A DNA stretch of 35,605 nucleotides from Planctomycetota bacterium (GTDB lineage: Bacteria; Planctomycetota; Planctomycetia; Pirellulales; JADFKK01), in assembly GCA_022564995.1 (NCBI GenBank), contig JADFKK010000042.1:1-35605 (forward strand). The letters run 5' to 3'. A program made the translations under genes and the position numbers. A model generated the notes under the pieces. That model was not told the origin of the DNA. It made no database searches and saw only the letters and a program-made list of their open reading frames with translations. Shown here piece after piece: positions 26,078 through 35,132 of this stretch; position 1 is the first letter of the stretch, and every line of letters begins with the position of its first letter.

Positions 26078-26147
26078 TTTACCTCTCCTTGAGCTATTTA
26101 ATTCATGTGGTTGAAGGTCTACTCGCACCGGTTGGTCTTGTCTGCTA

Positions 26148-27203
26148 TCAGCGCCGCTTCGAAGAGAATTTGAAGGGCACATCGGTGTTGCCATTGGCCG
26201 AAATGGTCACGTCTGCTTGCTGCTCACCCAGAATCGGGTGCCAGGCGATCAGCGTGTAATTACCCGGGGGCACGTTGTCGATGTTGAAGGTCCCATCGGC
26301 AGCAGAAAAGGCGTAGTACGGGTTCTCGACACGGTAGAACCAGTTTTGCATGTGCGGATGCTGATCGCATTCCAGCTTGTAAATCTTGTATTTTTTCTTG
26401 AACTTGACGCTGAACACCAGCTTGCCGTTGCCTTCGAGATCCTGGTTCTTATCACTCTTGCGAACGCGGCCCTTGACGAAGTAGGTATGAGGGCTGTGCT
26501 TGACCGGGTCTTTGTTGTCAAATTGCATCTCCGCCCCGTCGGCAATCACGCCGGTAAAGGCACCGAAGATGCACTTTTTCGGTTGGATGGTGGTTGCCGT
26601 AAACGCATTGCCCGTGCCCGTGCTTTCGCCTCCGCGCGTGCCTGGCGGCGGCCCCAGAATGATGTGACTGGCATACGGTTTTCCGGCCGCGATCCCTTGC
26701 AGGGCCAACACCACGTCTTTCAGGTTGCCATCGGTGACGGTCACCTCTTGCAGCAAACGGTCCTCCTTGCCACACACCTCGGGGGTTTTTTCGATCTTGA
26801 ACACCTTCGGATCGTACAATTTCCCTTCAAACGTGATCTGACCCGTGATCGTCCCCCCGCTGACTACCGGGACGACCTTGTACTTGCCGCCGCCGCTGCC
26901 CTCGGGAGTGGAAGGGCCTCCTCCTGGCCCCTTTTTTGGAATGACCGGTTCGACCACTTCAGGCTCGGGCTCCGGCGCGAAGACGGGCGAGTCGACTGCC
27001 GTGGCCACCAACTTCTCGATTCGCGCCAGCGTCGCCAGGATGTCGTCCTGGTTGATGGTCGCCATCGCAACAGGCCCGCCGGTGGTTGGCGTCGATCCGC
27101 CACCATCGGTCGACTCCGACGGCTCGGGAACTGGCGATTCGCAGCCGGCGATTAGCGTAAGCACCAGAGCAACCACAAACGAATTTCGGTAAGAGGCCCA
27201 CAT
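26148..27203 (-). CDS. Cupredoxin / carboxypeptidase-regulatory-like lipoprotein, first gene of the operon
   Basis: The protein is 351 aa from the ATG at 27203 (AAGGAG upstream). The signal ends in a lipobox, LIAGC (Cys21). A Pro/Gly-rich linker and a short helical part (QDDILATLARIEKLV) lead to a methylamine-utilisation-type module. That module contains NKDPVKHSPHTYF and ECDQHPHM, which supply a possible type 1 copper set (His, Cys, His, Met). A carboxypeptidase regulatory-like beta-sandwich ends it (DGTFNIDNVPPGNYTLIAWHPILGE). Related modules occur as periplasmic blue-copper electron carriers. As leader gene of the operon it may carry electrons to or from the peroxidase or oxidase. A paralogue lies 880 bases away on the opposite strand. 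The operator-like palindrome lies about 200 bases upstream. Confidence 0.8.
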   Translation of the reverse strand: MWASYRNSFVVALVLTLIAGCESPVPEPSESTDGGGSTPTTGGPVAMATINQDDILATLARIEKLVATAVDSPVFAPEPEPEVVEPVIPKKGPGGGPSTPEGSGGGKYKVVPVVSGGTITGQITFEGKLYDPKVFKIEKTPEVCGKEDRLLQEVTVTDGNLKDVVLALQGIAAGKPYASHIILGPPPGTRGGESTGTGNAFTATTIQPKKCIFGAFTGVIADGAEMQFDNKDPVKHSPHTYFVKGRVRKSDKNQDLEGNGKLVFSVKFKKKYKIYKLECDQHPHMQNWFYRVENPYYAFSAADGTFNIDNVPPGNYTLIAWHPILGEQQADVTISANGNTDVPFKFSSKRR

Positions 27204-27399
27204 AGAAATCTCCTTGGGCTCAGGTACGACTGGAACTGAGGGAGCCCGAACTGCGGTTGGTTGGGTGAGAGACAAATCTAACGGACGCGAGGAACGTGAT
27301 GCGCTTGGTGGGTGGGAAAGGCGGGTGGGATTTTGCCGGGATCGCCGCACCGAAATGCAGTCACGGCTACAGCACTCTAAGCAGCTTGTGCTGAGTTTG

Positions 27400-27422
27400 A
27401 AATACACCCCCGGGTTGTATTT
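27400..27422. promoter_or_regulatory. Operator-like palindrome, copy 2 (AAATACA-N9-TGTATTT)
   Basis: The arms AAATACA (27400-27406) and TGTATTT (27416-27422) are perfect inverted repeats around CCCCCGGGT. It matches the site at 4694-4716 in 21 of 23 bases. It lies 197 bases upstream of the first gene of the ten-gene minus-strand operon, a plausible place for a control element. Confidence 0.6.
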
Positions 27423-27749
27423 CTTGGTGACTGAACTGGCCCTCCGATTCATGCGCTGGGCAGGATCGCTCCGGCCTCTCGTTGAATTCTTCGAGAAAGC
27501 GTTCATGTAAAGGCGGGATTCAAATGGGCGGGAGGTTGTCTATTTCTTAGTCAACGGTGATTAAACAAGATAATTTGTGTCTAATTTAATTTGTATACTC
27601 GGCAAAGGCAAGCCCTTCTTCACAAAGAACTGGCGATTTCTCAAACCGCGTGGCCGGCTTCCCCAGCGCCGCGCCGCTCGGCGCTTCAAAACAGTCAAAC
27701 AGATCGGCGCGCGTCGATGTGTGCCAGGGCGTGCTACCTGGCACGCAGA

Positions 27750-27771
27750 CGTAAGCAAGCGGCGTGCCAAC
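27750..27771 (+). repeat. 22-nt inverted repeat, left copy
   Basis: The sequence CGTAAGCAAGCGGCGTGCCA-AC is the reverse complement, with one mismatch, of 29208-29229. The two copies bracket the lipoprotein paralogue at 28081-29163. It is probably a dispersed intergenic repeat. Confidence 0.65.
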
Positions 27772-27848
27772 CGGGCACAGGCACATGCGACGATCTCACC
27801 GCGACCCAAAATGTTGGCTTCAAACAACCAGTTGGACGCGCAAACTCG

Positions 27849-28038
27849 CTTCAGCCTACCGATCCTCCGATCGTCAGGCACCGCGCACTTATCGCACATC
27901 GCACGCACACAAGCGCGCCGATCCGCATACAAGTTACGCCGTGAACGACCTGCCTCCGCGCGGAACTGTGTGGTGGACGGGAGGGCGTGTTGGTAGAATG
28001 CCCGAAATCAAATGCGCGAGCGTTTGTTTTTTCAGTGT
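27849..28038 (+). repeat. ~190-bp direct repeat, copy A
   Basis: From CTTCAGCC to TTTTTTCAGTGT this segment is closely similar to 29272-29470. Long matches include GCGCCGATCCGCATACAAGT, ACGCCGTGAACGACC and TGTGTGGTGGACGGGAGGG, plus GCGCGAGCGTTTGTTTTTTC. It ends 42 bases before the start of the lipoprotein paralogue, so it includes or adjoins that gene's promoter. Confidence 0.75.
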
Positions 28039-28080
28039 GTTAACCGGCAGTCGTGTCGCATCGAATGAAAGGTGGTGTCC

Positions 28081-29163
28081 ATGTGGGCCTTTTGTCGAAA
28101 CTCATTTGTTGTCGCTCTAATGACCGCGGTAATCGCCGGCTGTGAGTCGCCGGTTCCCGGGCCAGCCGACGGCGGTGGATCGACCAAAACCGATATCGCC
28201 GCGCCAACCGATAGCGGACCCGTTGCGGTGGCGTCCATCCAGCAGGACGACGTCCTGGCGCGGCTGGCGCAAATCGAGAAGTTGGTGACCCAGGCAATCG
28301 ATTCGCCCGTCTTCGCTGAGCCTGACGCCCAGGCCGCGCCGGACGACGTCGATGGCCGGAAAGAACGGGGTGATCTCATGGAGAAAAATTCGGCCGCCGA
28401 GAAGGCGTACAAAGTAGCGCGGGTATCCGATGCGGGGACGATCACGGGCAAGGTTACGTACGAGGGAGAGGCGCAGCCCGCGAAGGTATTCAAGGTCGAG
28501 AAGAACTTGGAGGCGTGCGGGAAGGGGGACCGGGTGCTGGAGGTCACGCGCGTCAACGACGGAATGTTGGCGGACGTGGTGCTGGTTCTGAAAGGAGTCA
28601 AGAGCGGAAAACAGTTCCAGAACTTGGTCCTGTCCGGGCCTTCCCCAGGGAAGCGAAGCGACAAAGGGAAGGGAACCGATGGTTTTCAGGGCACGGACAT
28701 CATCGTCGAAGGATGCACCTACGGCCCTTTGACTGGCGTGATTGCCGATGGCGCGGAACTCCGCTTCGTCAACAAAGACCCAGTGAAGTACGGCCCGATT
28801 ATCTACTACCAGGTTAACTTCAGGGGACGGGGACGATACAAAAATCAGGCTCTTCCGCCTCACGGAAAGTTGAACGTGCCGATCAAGTTCAAGTCTAGGT
28901 CTAGGTCTAAGTACCCCAACATCATTAAGCTTGAATGCGACCAGTACCCCCACATGCAGAACTGGTTCTACCGCGTTGACAATCCGTACTACGCTTTTTC
29001 CGGCCGTGACGGGACTTTCACGATCGACGGAGTCCCCCCGGGTAGATACAAGCTGATCGCCTGGCATCCGATGCTCGGGGAGCAGGATCAGGAGGTGACT
29101 GTCGCGGCGAACGGCACTGCGGACGTGACCTTCAAGTTCTCGTCGAAGAAGCGACGAAGGTAG
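28081..29163 (+). CDS. Paralogous lipoprotein with degenerate copper site
   Basis: The protein is 360 aa. I start it at the ATG at 28081, because MWAFCRNSFVVAL aligns with MWASYRNSFVVAL of the paralogue at 26148-27203; two GTG codons just upstream are possible. It has the same plan: a lipobox (VIAGC), linker, short helix (QDDVLARLAQIEKLV), cupredoxin-like module and carboxypeptidase regulatory-like C-terminus (DGTFTIDGVPPGRYKLIAWHPMLGE). The copper ligands are altered: the His-containing stretch reads NKDPVKYGPIIYY, and CDQHPHM has become CDQYPHM. It therefore probably no longer binds type 1 copper in the usual way. An in-frame run of TCTAGG hexamers (28894-28911) encodes SRSRS with rare codons. 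It is flanked by repeats and looks like a duplicated, diverged cassette. Confidence 0.75.
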   Translation: MWAFCRNSFVVALMTAVIAGCESPVPGPADGGGSTKTDIAAPTDSGPVAVASIQQDDVLARLAQIEKLVTQAIDSPVFAEPDAQAAPDDVDGRKERGDLMEKNSAAEKAYKVARVSDAGTITGKVTYEGEAQPAKVFKVEKNLEACGKGDRVLEVTRVNDGMLADVVLVLKGVKSGKQFQNLVLSGPSPGKRSDKGKGTDGFQGTDIIVEGCTYGPLTGVIADGAELRFVNKDPVKYGPIIYYQVNFRGRGRYKNQALPPHGKLNVPIKFKSRSRSKYPNIIKLECDQYPHMQNWFYRVDNPYYAFSGRDGTFTIDGVPPGRYKLIAWHPMLGEQDQEVTVAANGTADVTFKFSSKKRRR

Positions 29164-29207
29164 GCACCTGGCCCGACTGGTTTGCCAAGGATCATGTGTC
29201 CGTGCCA

Positions 29208-29229
29208 GTTGGCACGCCGCTTGCTCACG
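29208..29229 (-). repeat. 22-nt inverted repeat, right copy
   Basis: This is the reverse complement of 27750-27771 with one mismatch. It lies just after the stop of the lipoprotein paralogue and overlaps a small hairpin (GTGCC-AGTT-GGCAC, 29202-29215) that may help end transcription. Confidence 0.65.
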
Positions 29230-29271
29230 TTGAGGCGGGTTGCCGGTTTCGTAGTTTGAGGCGAAAGCTCT

Positions 29272-29470
29272 CTTCAGCCGAGTGATCCTCCGATCATTGG
29301 TGACTGCGCACCTATCGCACATGGCACGCACACATGCGCGCCGATCCGCATACAAGTCACGCCGTGAACGACCTTTTCTGCCTTCGCGCGGATCTGTGTG
29401 GTGGACGGGAGGGACGGTCGCGTGTTAGAATACCCGAACGCAAACGCGCGAGCGTTTGTTTTTTCAGTGT
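29272..29470 (+). repeat. ~190-bp direct repeat, copy B
   Basis: This is the second copy of 27849-28038, same orientation, diverged by scattered substitutions and a few short indels. It lies between the lipoprotein paralogue and the DUF1549/DUF1553 gene, ending 133 bases before the latter's start. Confidence 0.75.
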
Positions 29471-29603
29471 ACAAAAATGGATAATTCAGCTATAGATTAC
29501 TTGGAATCGTGTCCTTGGCCTTCCTGGCGTCGTTGCTAGCAGGCGGCGACCCATTAACTCGGTAGACCAAAGTGAATCGGACAAAAAAGAAACAGGAGAT
29601 AAC

Positions 29604-32600
29604 ATGATCCGCCATCCCGCCCGTTTCGTTTACGCCGCGACAGTGCTCGCGACGGCGCTCCTATTCGCCGTATCGGCCTCGCTCGCCCAGGCAGCGCCGG
29701 GCGACGTCGACTTCGGTCGCCAGATTCGCCCCCTGCTTGCCGACAAGTGTTTCGCTTGTCACGGCTTGAACCGAGACCCGGATGAGACCGACTTGCAGAT
29801 GGATACCAAGCAGGGCTTGTTCGCCAAACTCACAGACGGTTCGGCGATCGTCGCGGGCAAACCGGAAGAGAGCCTGATCTATCAGCGTCTGGTCAGCGAA
29901 GACGAAGACGAGCGGATGCCCCCGGCCGACTACGGCAAGAAGATCAAGCCGGCCGAAATCGAGTTGATCAAGAACTGGATCAAGCAGGGCGCCCCCTGGG
30001 AGCAGCACTGGTCACTGGTCGCTCCCAAGCGAGCCGCGCTTCCCAAGGTGAGCGACACAAAATGGGCCGCCAATGAAATCGACCGCTTCGTCCTGGCCCG
30101 CCTGGAAGCCGCCGGGCTCACTCCGTCGGCAGAAGCTGACAAGGCGACGCTGATTCGCCGCGTGACCTTCGATCTGACCGGCTTGCCGCCGACGATCCAA
30201 GAGGTCGATGCTTTTCTGGCCGACAATTCGCCACAGGCTTTTGAAAAGGTCGTCGACCGTTTGCTCAAGTCGCCGCATTACGGAGAGCACATGGCCCGCT
30301 ACTGGCTCGACGCGGCCCGCTACGCCGATACCCACGGCCTGCACTTCGACGCCATCCGCCAGATTTGGCCCTATCGCGATTGGGTCGTGCGGGCGTTCAA
30401 CAGCAACATGCCGTTCGACCGTTTCACAATCGAGCAATTGGCCGGCGATCTGCTTCCCAATGCGACGATCGATCAGCGGATCGCTACCGGCTTCAATCGC
30501 CTGCACGTGACCACGAACGAAGGCGGCGTGATCCAGGCGGAATTCGACGTTCAGTATACGGTCGACCGGGTGGCCACGATGTCGACGGTCTGGATGGGCA
30601 TTTCGATGGGCTGCGTGGTGTGCCACGAACACAAGTTCGACCCCTTCGAGATGAAGGACTTCTACCAGCTTTACGCGTTCTTCAACAATCTCGACGGCGG
30701 CGTCATGGACGGCAACAAACCGCTGCCTCCGCCGACCTTGCAGATTCCCAACCCGGCCAACCAAGAGCAGATCGCGCAGCTCACGGCGACCGTCGCCGAG
30801 TTGAACGAGAACCTCGAAACGTCGAGGGCCGCTTCGGCCGCGCCGTTTGCCGCCTGGGAACAGGCGCAGCGGGCCGCCGGTGGCAGCAAGCCGCGATTGC
30901 CCACGGCCGGACTGGCAGGTCACTGGACCTTCGACGATGCCGGCGGCGACTCGGTCGCGTGTACCGTCTCCGGTGTCTCACCCGGCAAGCTCGTCGGGGC
31001 CAAGCGAACCGCCGGAAAAGTCGGCAGCGCCGTCGAGGTGGCCGCTAACAAGTATGTCGATCTGGGCGATGTGGCCAATTTCGACTCGGGCGACGCCTTC
31101 TCCTACGGAGCCTGGATCAACGTGCGACCGGGCAATCGCGGCAGCGCCGTGATCTCGCGCATGAACGACGGCAATGCCCACCGCGGTTGGGATCTCTATT
31201 TGGCCGGCGACCGCGTCATCGCCCACGTCATCAACACCTGGCCCTCAAGCGCGCTGAAGGTCGAAACCCAGGACAAGCTCAAGACGAACCAGTGGCAGCA
31301 CGTGCTGGTAACCTACGACGGTTCGGCCAAGGCGGCCGGAATCGCGATCTACATCAATGGCAAAAAGAGCAAGCTCACGGTGCGCAACAACAACCTCAGC
31401 GGCACGACCAAATCCTCCGTCTCGCTCAAGATCGGCCGTCGCACGCCCGGCTCGCCGTTTAACGGCCTGGTCGACGAGGTTCGCATTTACAATCGGCAAC
31501 TCACCGCTGCGGAGGCCTCCAGCTTGGCCGGCGGAGGCGGCGTGGCCGAGCTATTGGCGATCGCACTTAAGAAGCGTTCACCGCAACAAACCCGCGCCCT
31601 GGTGGATTACTACCTGGCGAACCACTCGCCGGAATACCAAGAAATCTCGGCCCGCTTGCAACAGGTCTCGCAAGAGAAAGCCAGCCTCGAGTCGCAAGGC
31701 AACACGGCCACGCTGGTGTGGAAGGAGCGGGCCAAACCGAGACAGGCCTACATCCTCATCCGCGGCGCTTACGACAAACAGGGCGAGCCGGTCAGCCGCA
31801 ACACGCCGGCCTCGCTGCCGCCGCTGACGGTGCCCGAGGGAAAAACGCCCACGCGGCTCGATCTGGCCAAATGGCTCGTCTCCAAAGAGCATCCGCTGAC
31901 CGCGCGGGTTAACGCGAATCGTTTCTGGCAGCAGTATTTTGGCGTGGGTATTGTGGAAACCACCGAAGATCTCGGCTCGCAGGGCAAGTCGCCCACGCAC
32001 CCGCAACTGTTGGATTACCTGGCGGTCGATTTCCGTGAGAGCGGCTGGGACGTGAAGCAGCTGCAAAAGCAGATCGTCATGTCGGCCACCTACCGGCAGT
32101 CGTCGAAGACCGACGCACAGAAGGCGAAGCAGGATCCGAACAACCGCCTGTTCTCCCGCGGTCCGCGATTCCGTCTCGACGCCGAAGTGGTCCGCGACAA
32201 CGCGCTGGCACTGGCCGGGCTATTGGTTCGCAAGATCGGCGGACCCCCGGTCAAGCCGTATCAGCCAGCGGGAATTTGGAAGGCGGTCGGTTACACCGGC
32301 AGCAACACGTCGGTGTTTCGCCGCGACAGCGGAGAGAAGCTTTACCGGCGGACGATCTACACGTTTTGGAAAAGGACCGCTCCGCCACCGACGATGGCCG
32401 CCCTCGACGCCCCCTCGCGCGAGACATGCACGGTGCGCCGTTCGCGCACCAACACGCCGCTGGCGGCCCTGGCGCTGATGAACGACGAGCAATTCGTCGA
32501 GGCGGCCCGTCAAATGGCCGCCCGCGTGATGAAAGAGGGCGGCAAGAGCGACCGCGAGCGTGCCACCTATGCGTTTCGGCTGGCCACTTCGCGGCGGCCC

Positions 32601-32801
32601 AGCGAGGCGGAACTGGCCGTGCTGCTCGACGTCTACAAAGACAGCCTGACTCGCTACCAGGGCGACAGCAAAGCCGCCGCCGAGTTGATTCACTTCGGCG
32701 AATCGAAACCCGACGCATCGCTGAATGTCGAGCAACTCGCCGCCTGGACCATCATCGCCAACCTGATTTTGAACCTGGACGAGACCATCAAGAAAGGATA
32801 A
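29604..32801 (+). CDS. PSCyt1-DUF1549-LamG-DUF1553 exported planctomycete protein
   Basis: The protein is 1065 aa with AGGAG five bases before the ATG. It has a signal peptide (to about residue 30, LAQAAP). PSCyt1 follows, with CFACH near residue 50 and typical context (RQIRPLLADKCFACHG). DUF1549 spans about 145-355 (NEIDRFVLARLEAAGLTPS, ATGFNR, HKFDPFEMKDFY). A concanavalin-like LamG_3 domain sits at about 435-645 (GHWTFDDAGGDSV, WQHVLVTYDG). DUF1553 follows to the end (ANRFWQQYFGVGIVETTEDLGSQG, SATYRQSS, SRGPRFRLDAE). This fixed domain set is found in large families in Planctomycetes, usually paired with a DUF1501 gene, as here. Its reaction is not established; polysaccharide-related roles have been proposed. 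Confidence 0.95.
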   Translation: MIRHPARFVYAATVLATALLFAVSASLAQAAPGDVDFGRQIRPLLADKCFACHGLNRDPDETDLQMDTKQGLFAKLTDGSAIVAGKPEESLIYQRLVSEDEDERMPPADYGKKIKPAEIELIKNWIKQGAPWEQHWSLVAPKRAALPKVSDTKWAANEIDRFVLARLEAAGLTPSAEADKATLIRRVTFDLTGLPPTIQEVDAFLADNSPQAFEKVVDRLLKSPHYGEHMARYWLDAARYADTHGLHFDAIRQIWPYRDWVVRAFNSNMPFDRFTIEQLAGDLLPNATIDQRIATGFNRLHVTTNEGGVIQAEFDVQYTVDRVATMSTVWMGISMGCVVCHEHKFDPFEMKDFYQLYAFFNNLDGGVMDGNKPLPPPTLQIPNPANQEQIAQLTATVAELNENLETSRAASAAPFAAWEQAQRAAGGSKPRLPTAGLAGHWTFDDAGGDSVACTVSGVSPGKLVGAKRTAGKVGSAVEVAANKYVDLGDVANFDSGDAFSYGAWINVRPGNRGSAVISRMNDGNAHRGWDLYLAGDRVIAHVINTWPSSALKVETQDKLKTNQWQHVLVTYDGSAKAAGIAIYINGKKSKLTVRNNNLSGTTKSSVSLKIGRRTPGSPFNGLVDEVRIYNRQLTAAEASSLAGGGGVAELLAIALKKRSPQQTRALVDYYLANHSPEYQEISARLQQVSQEKASLESQGNTATLVWKERAKPRQAYILIRGAYDKQGEPVSRNTPASLPPLTVPEGKTPTRLDLAKWLVSKEHPLTARVNANRFWQQYFGVGIVETTEDLGSQGKSPTHPQLLDYLAVDFRESGWDVKQLQKQIVMSATYRQSSKTDAQKAKQDPNNRLFSRGPRFRLDAEVVRDNALALAGLLVRKIGGPPVKPYQPAGIWKAVGYTGSNTSVFRRDSGEKLYRRTIYTFWKRTAPPPTMAALDAPSRETCTVRRSRTNTPLAALALMNDEQFVEAARQMAARVMKEGGKSDRERATYAFRLATSRRPSEAELAVLLDVYKDSLTRYQGDSKAAAELIHFGESKPDASLNVEQLAAWTIIANLILNLDETIKKG

Positions 32802-32807
32802 TCCGAC

Positions 32808-34268
32808 ATGCACCCCTTCACCGACCGTTTGCTGCAGCTTACGCGCCGTTCGCTGTTGACCAAGGCCGCCGGCGCCGCTGCCTTGACCACGTTGATGCAA
32901 AACCAGGCACCGGCCGCCGCTAAGACGAAAAATCGTAACGGCGGCCTGCCGGGCCTGCCGCATTTCAAACCGACCGCCAAGCGGTTCATCTATCTGTTCA
33001 TGGGCGGCGGGCCCTCGCAGATCGACACCTTTGACTACAAACCCGCACTGGACGATCTGTTTGATAAAGACCTGCCGGCGTCGGTCCGCATGGGACAGCG
33101 CATCACCACGATGACGTCAGGACAGAAGCGATTCCCCCTCGCCCCCTCGATGTTCAAGTTCGCCAAGCAGGGCCAGTGCGGCGAATACATCAGCGAACTA
33201 TTGCCTCACACGGCCAAGGTGATCGACGAGTTGGCGATCATGCGCTCGGTCAATACCAACGCCATCAACCACGACCCGGCGATCACCTACATTCAAACCG
33301 GGCGCGAGCAGCCGGGCTGGCCGAGCCTCGGCGCGTGGCTGGCCTACGGCCTGGGAATCGCCAACGAAAACCTGCCCAACTACGTCGTCATCACGCCCAC
33401 CTGGACCGGCCGCAAGAGCGCCCAAGCCCTCTACTCGCGGCTCTGGGGAACCGGTTTTTTGCCTTCCAAATTGCAGGGCGTCGCGCTGCGCGCCGTGGGC
33501 GATCCGGTGCTGTTTCTCAAGGATCCGCCCGGCATGTCGAAGGCCACGCGGCGGAAAATGCTCGACGGGCTGAGCAAGCTGAACTCGCTTCAGTTCGAGC
33601 AAAACGGCGACGACGATACCAATGCCCGCATCGCCCAATACGAGATGGCCTTCCGCATGCAAACCTCCGTGCCGGAGTTGGTCGACATCTCCAAAGAATC
33701 GAAGCAGGTTCTGGACATGTACGGCCCCGACGTCCACAAGCCGGGCACCTTCGCCGCCAGTTGTCTGTTGGCCCGCCGGCTGGCCGAGCGCGACGTGCAG
33801 TGCATTCAGCTCTTCCACCGCGGTTGGGACCAGCACGGCTCGCTGCCCCGCGACATCCGCAACCAATGCCGCGACGTCGACCAACCGACCCGCGCGCTGA
33901 TCGAAGACCTCCGCCAGCGCGACATGCTCAAAGACACGATGATCGTCTGGGGCGGCGAATTCGGCCGCACGGTCTACTGCCAGGGCAAGCTCACGCGAAC
34001 CGACTACGGCCGCGACCACCATCCCCGCTGTTTCACCATGTGGATGGCCGGCGGCGGCGTCAAAGGCGGCCAGTCGATCGGCGTCACCGACGACTTCAGC
34101 TACAACATCGTCGAGCAGCCCGTCTCCATCGCCGACATCAACGCCACCATCCTGCACAACCTGGGCATCGACCACCAACGTCTCACCGTCCGCTTCCAAG
34201 GCCTCGACGCCAAAGCCACCGGCGTGCTGCCCTGCCGAGTGCTGAAGGAGCTGCTGCACAAAGCGTAA
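32808..34268 (+). CDS. DUF1501 protein with twin-arginine signal
   Basis: The protein is 486 aa, beginning six bases after the DUF1553 gene with AAAGGA upstream, so the two are one operon. The N-terminus ([18 protein letters not shown]) is a twin-arginine signal. The body is typical DUF1501, a sulfatase/alkaline-phosphatase-like fold: [20 protein letters not shown] near the start, then [59 protein letters not shown] and [21 protein letters not shown]. These Asp/His-rich motifs could bind metal ions. Such proteins are exported folded and nearly always accompany DUF1549/DUF1553 proteins in this phylum. The substrate is unknown. Confidence 0.95.
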   Translation: MHPFTDRLLQLTRRSLLTKAAGAAALTTLMQNQAPAAAKTKNRNGGLPGLPHFKPTAKRFIYLFMGGGPSQIDTFDYKPALDDLFDKDLPASVRMGQRITTMTSGQKRFPLAPSMFKFAKQGQCGEYISELLPHTAKVIDELAIMRSVNTNAINHDPAITYIQTGREQPGWPSLGAWLAYGLGIANENLPNYVVITPTWTGRKSAQALYSRLWGTGFLPSKLQGVALRAVGDPVLFLKDPPGMSKATRRKMLDGLSKLNSLQFEQNGDDDTNARIAQYEMAFRMQTSVPELVDISKESKQVLDMYGPDVHKPGTFAASCLLARRLAERDVQCIQLFHRGWDQHGSLPRDIRNQCRDVDQPTRALIEDLRQRDMLKDTMIVWGGEFGRTVYCQGKLTRTDYGRDHHPRCFTMWMAGGGVKGGQSIGVTDDFSYNIVEQPVSIADINATILHNLGIDHQRLTVRFQGLDAKATGVLPCRVLKELLHKA

Positions 34269-35132
34269 TTCATCGCAAATACAAGCACGCCGCGCCAGAA
34301 GCGTAGCGGAATTCGCAAGAATTCCGCCGATCTCGCGTTAAGCCGGACCGTTACCGAATTCTTGCGAATTCGTCTACCACTCCGCTAAAGTGCTTTCCCC
34401 TTTCTTTTTGGCAAGCCCGCCTCGCTCATTTTCGCATAATTCGCCCCGCGCGAATCGGTAACCTCTTGCGCCGCAACAACTTGGGCGTTTCGCCCTTTTC
34501 TTTTTGTCACCGAAAACAGCGTTTTCACCGCCTTTGTGTGCCTCAATTGCCGCATTGTGGCATCGCATGCGGGACACTATTCAACCGGCCCGCGCGCCGC
34601 AGCCCCTCGTTTTCGCGCCGCAGCCGCTCAATCCAGAGCGCTTTTTGTCAACGCCCCTCCGCCAAGCGGGGGTCCATTTTTGGCAAAACCCAACTTGGTC
34701 GAAAGCGGAAAGTGGAAAGCCGAGAGCGGAACCTAAAGTCCTCCCCCGTCCCGCCTTCCGCTTTCCGCTTTACAACGCCAAATCGCCTTATGCACAATTC
34801 CCAGTCCCATGTAGGAGGCGTCTCCGACGGCGACCTTCCGCTCTCCGCTGTTGTTTCCCCCCTCTCCCTCGAACTGCAACGCAGTTCCACACCCCAGCCC
34901 TCACGTCGCGCAGCGATCCCTGGGTCCACTCCCCCACCCACCCGTCATAAAACGCCGCAGGCGTTTCACCGGGGATGGGTCTTGTCCGCCAAGAGACCGC
35001 CACAATGAAGGGATGGCCCTTCTCCGCCTCCTTCCCTGCCTTCCAACGGGCCAACCAACGCTAGACCAAAATTATTAGTGACCGTAGAATTACGGAGGCT
35101 CAGACCGCTTCAACACCTACAGCGATGAAAAA
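34269..35132. other. Repeat-rich intergenic spacer
   Basis: This 864-base spacer holds the palindromic repeat at 34303-34377. It also has a GAAAGCGGAAAG-type purine run (34701-34719) that can pair with a pyrimidine run at 34756-34771. The short overlapping frames here have no ribosome-binding sites or recognisable domains. I find no RNA gene. Confidence 0.5.
34303..34377. repeat. Palindromic intergenic repeat downstream of DUF1501
   Basis: GTAGCGGAATTCGCAAGAATTCCG (34303-34326; each half also a small palindrome) is nearly the reverse complement of 34354-34377. The structure can fold into a long imperfect hairpin 35 bases after the DUF1501 stop and may act as a terminator. The type is common between planctomycete genes. 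Confidence 0.65.

Larger units (their letters stand above)
27204..28080. other. Divergent intergenic region with operator-like and repeat elements
   Basis: This 877-base region separates the two divergent lipoprotein paralogues. It contains the 23-nt palindrome (27400-27422), an AT-rich patch (about 27540-27602), a hairpin (GTGCCAGG 27721-27728 with CCTGGCAC 27737-27744), one arm of a 22-nt inverted repeat (27750-27771) and a copy of a ~190-bp direct repeat (27849-28038). I cannot support a protein gene here. Confidence 0.6.
29164..29603. other. Intergenic region dominated by repeat copies
   Basis: These 440 bases hold the right arm of the 22-nt inverted repeat, the second ~190-bp direct repeat (29272-29470) and about 130 bases of unrecognised sequence before the next gene. 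No gene is supported. Confidence 0.6.

Noticed and set aside
27561..27932. Minus-strand frame starting MYADRRACVRAMCD, also found at 29355
   Set aside because: The similarity between the two frames comes from the ~190-bp direct repeat; the frames diverge at once outside it and have no ribosome-binding site.
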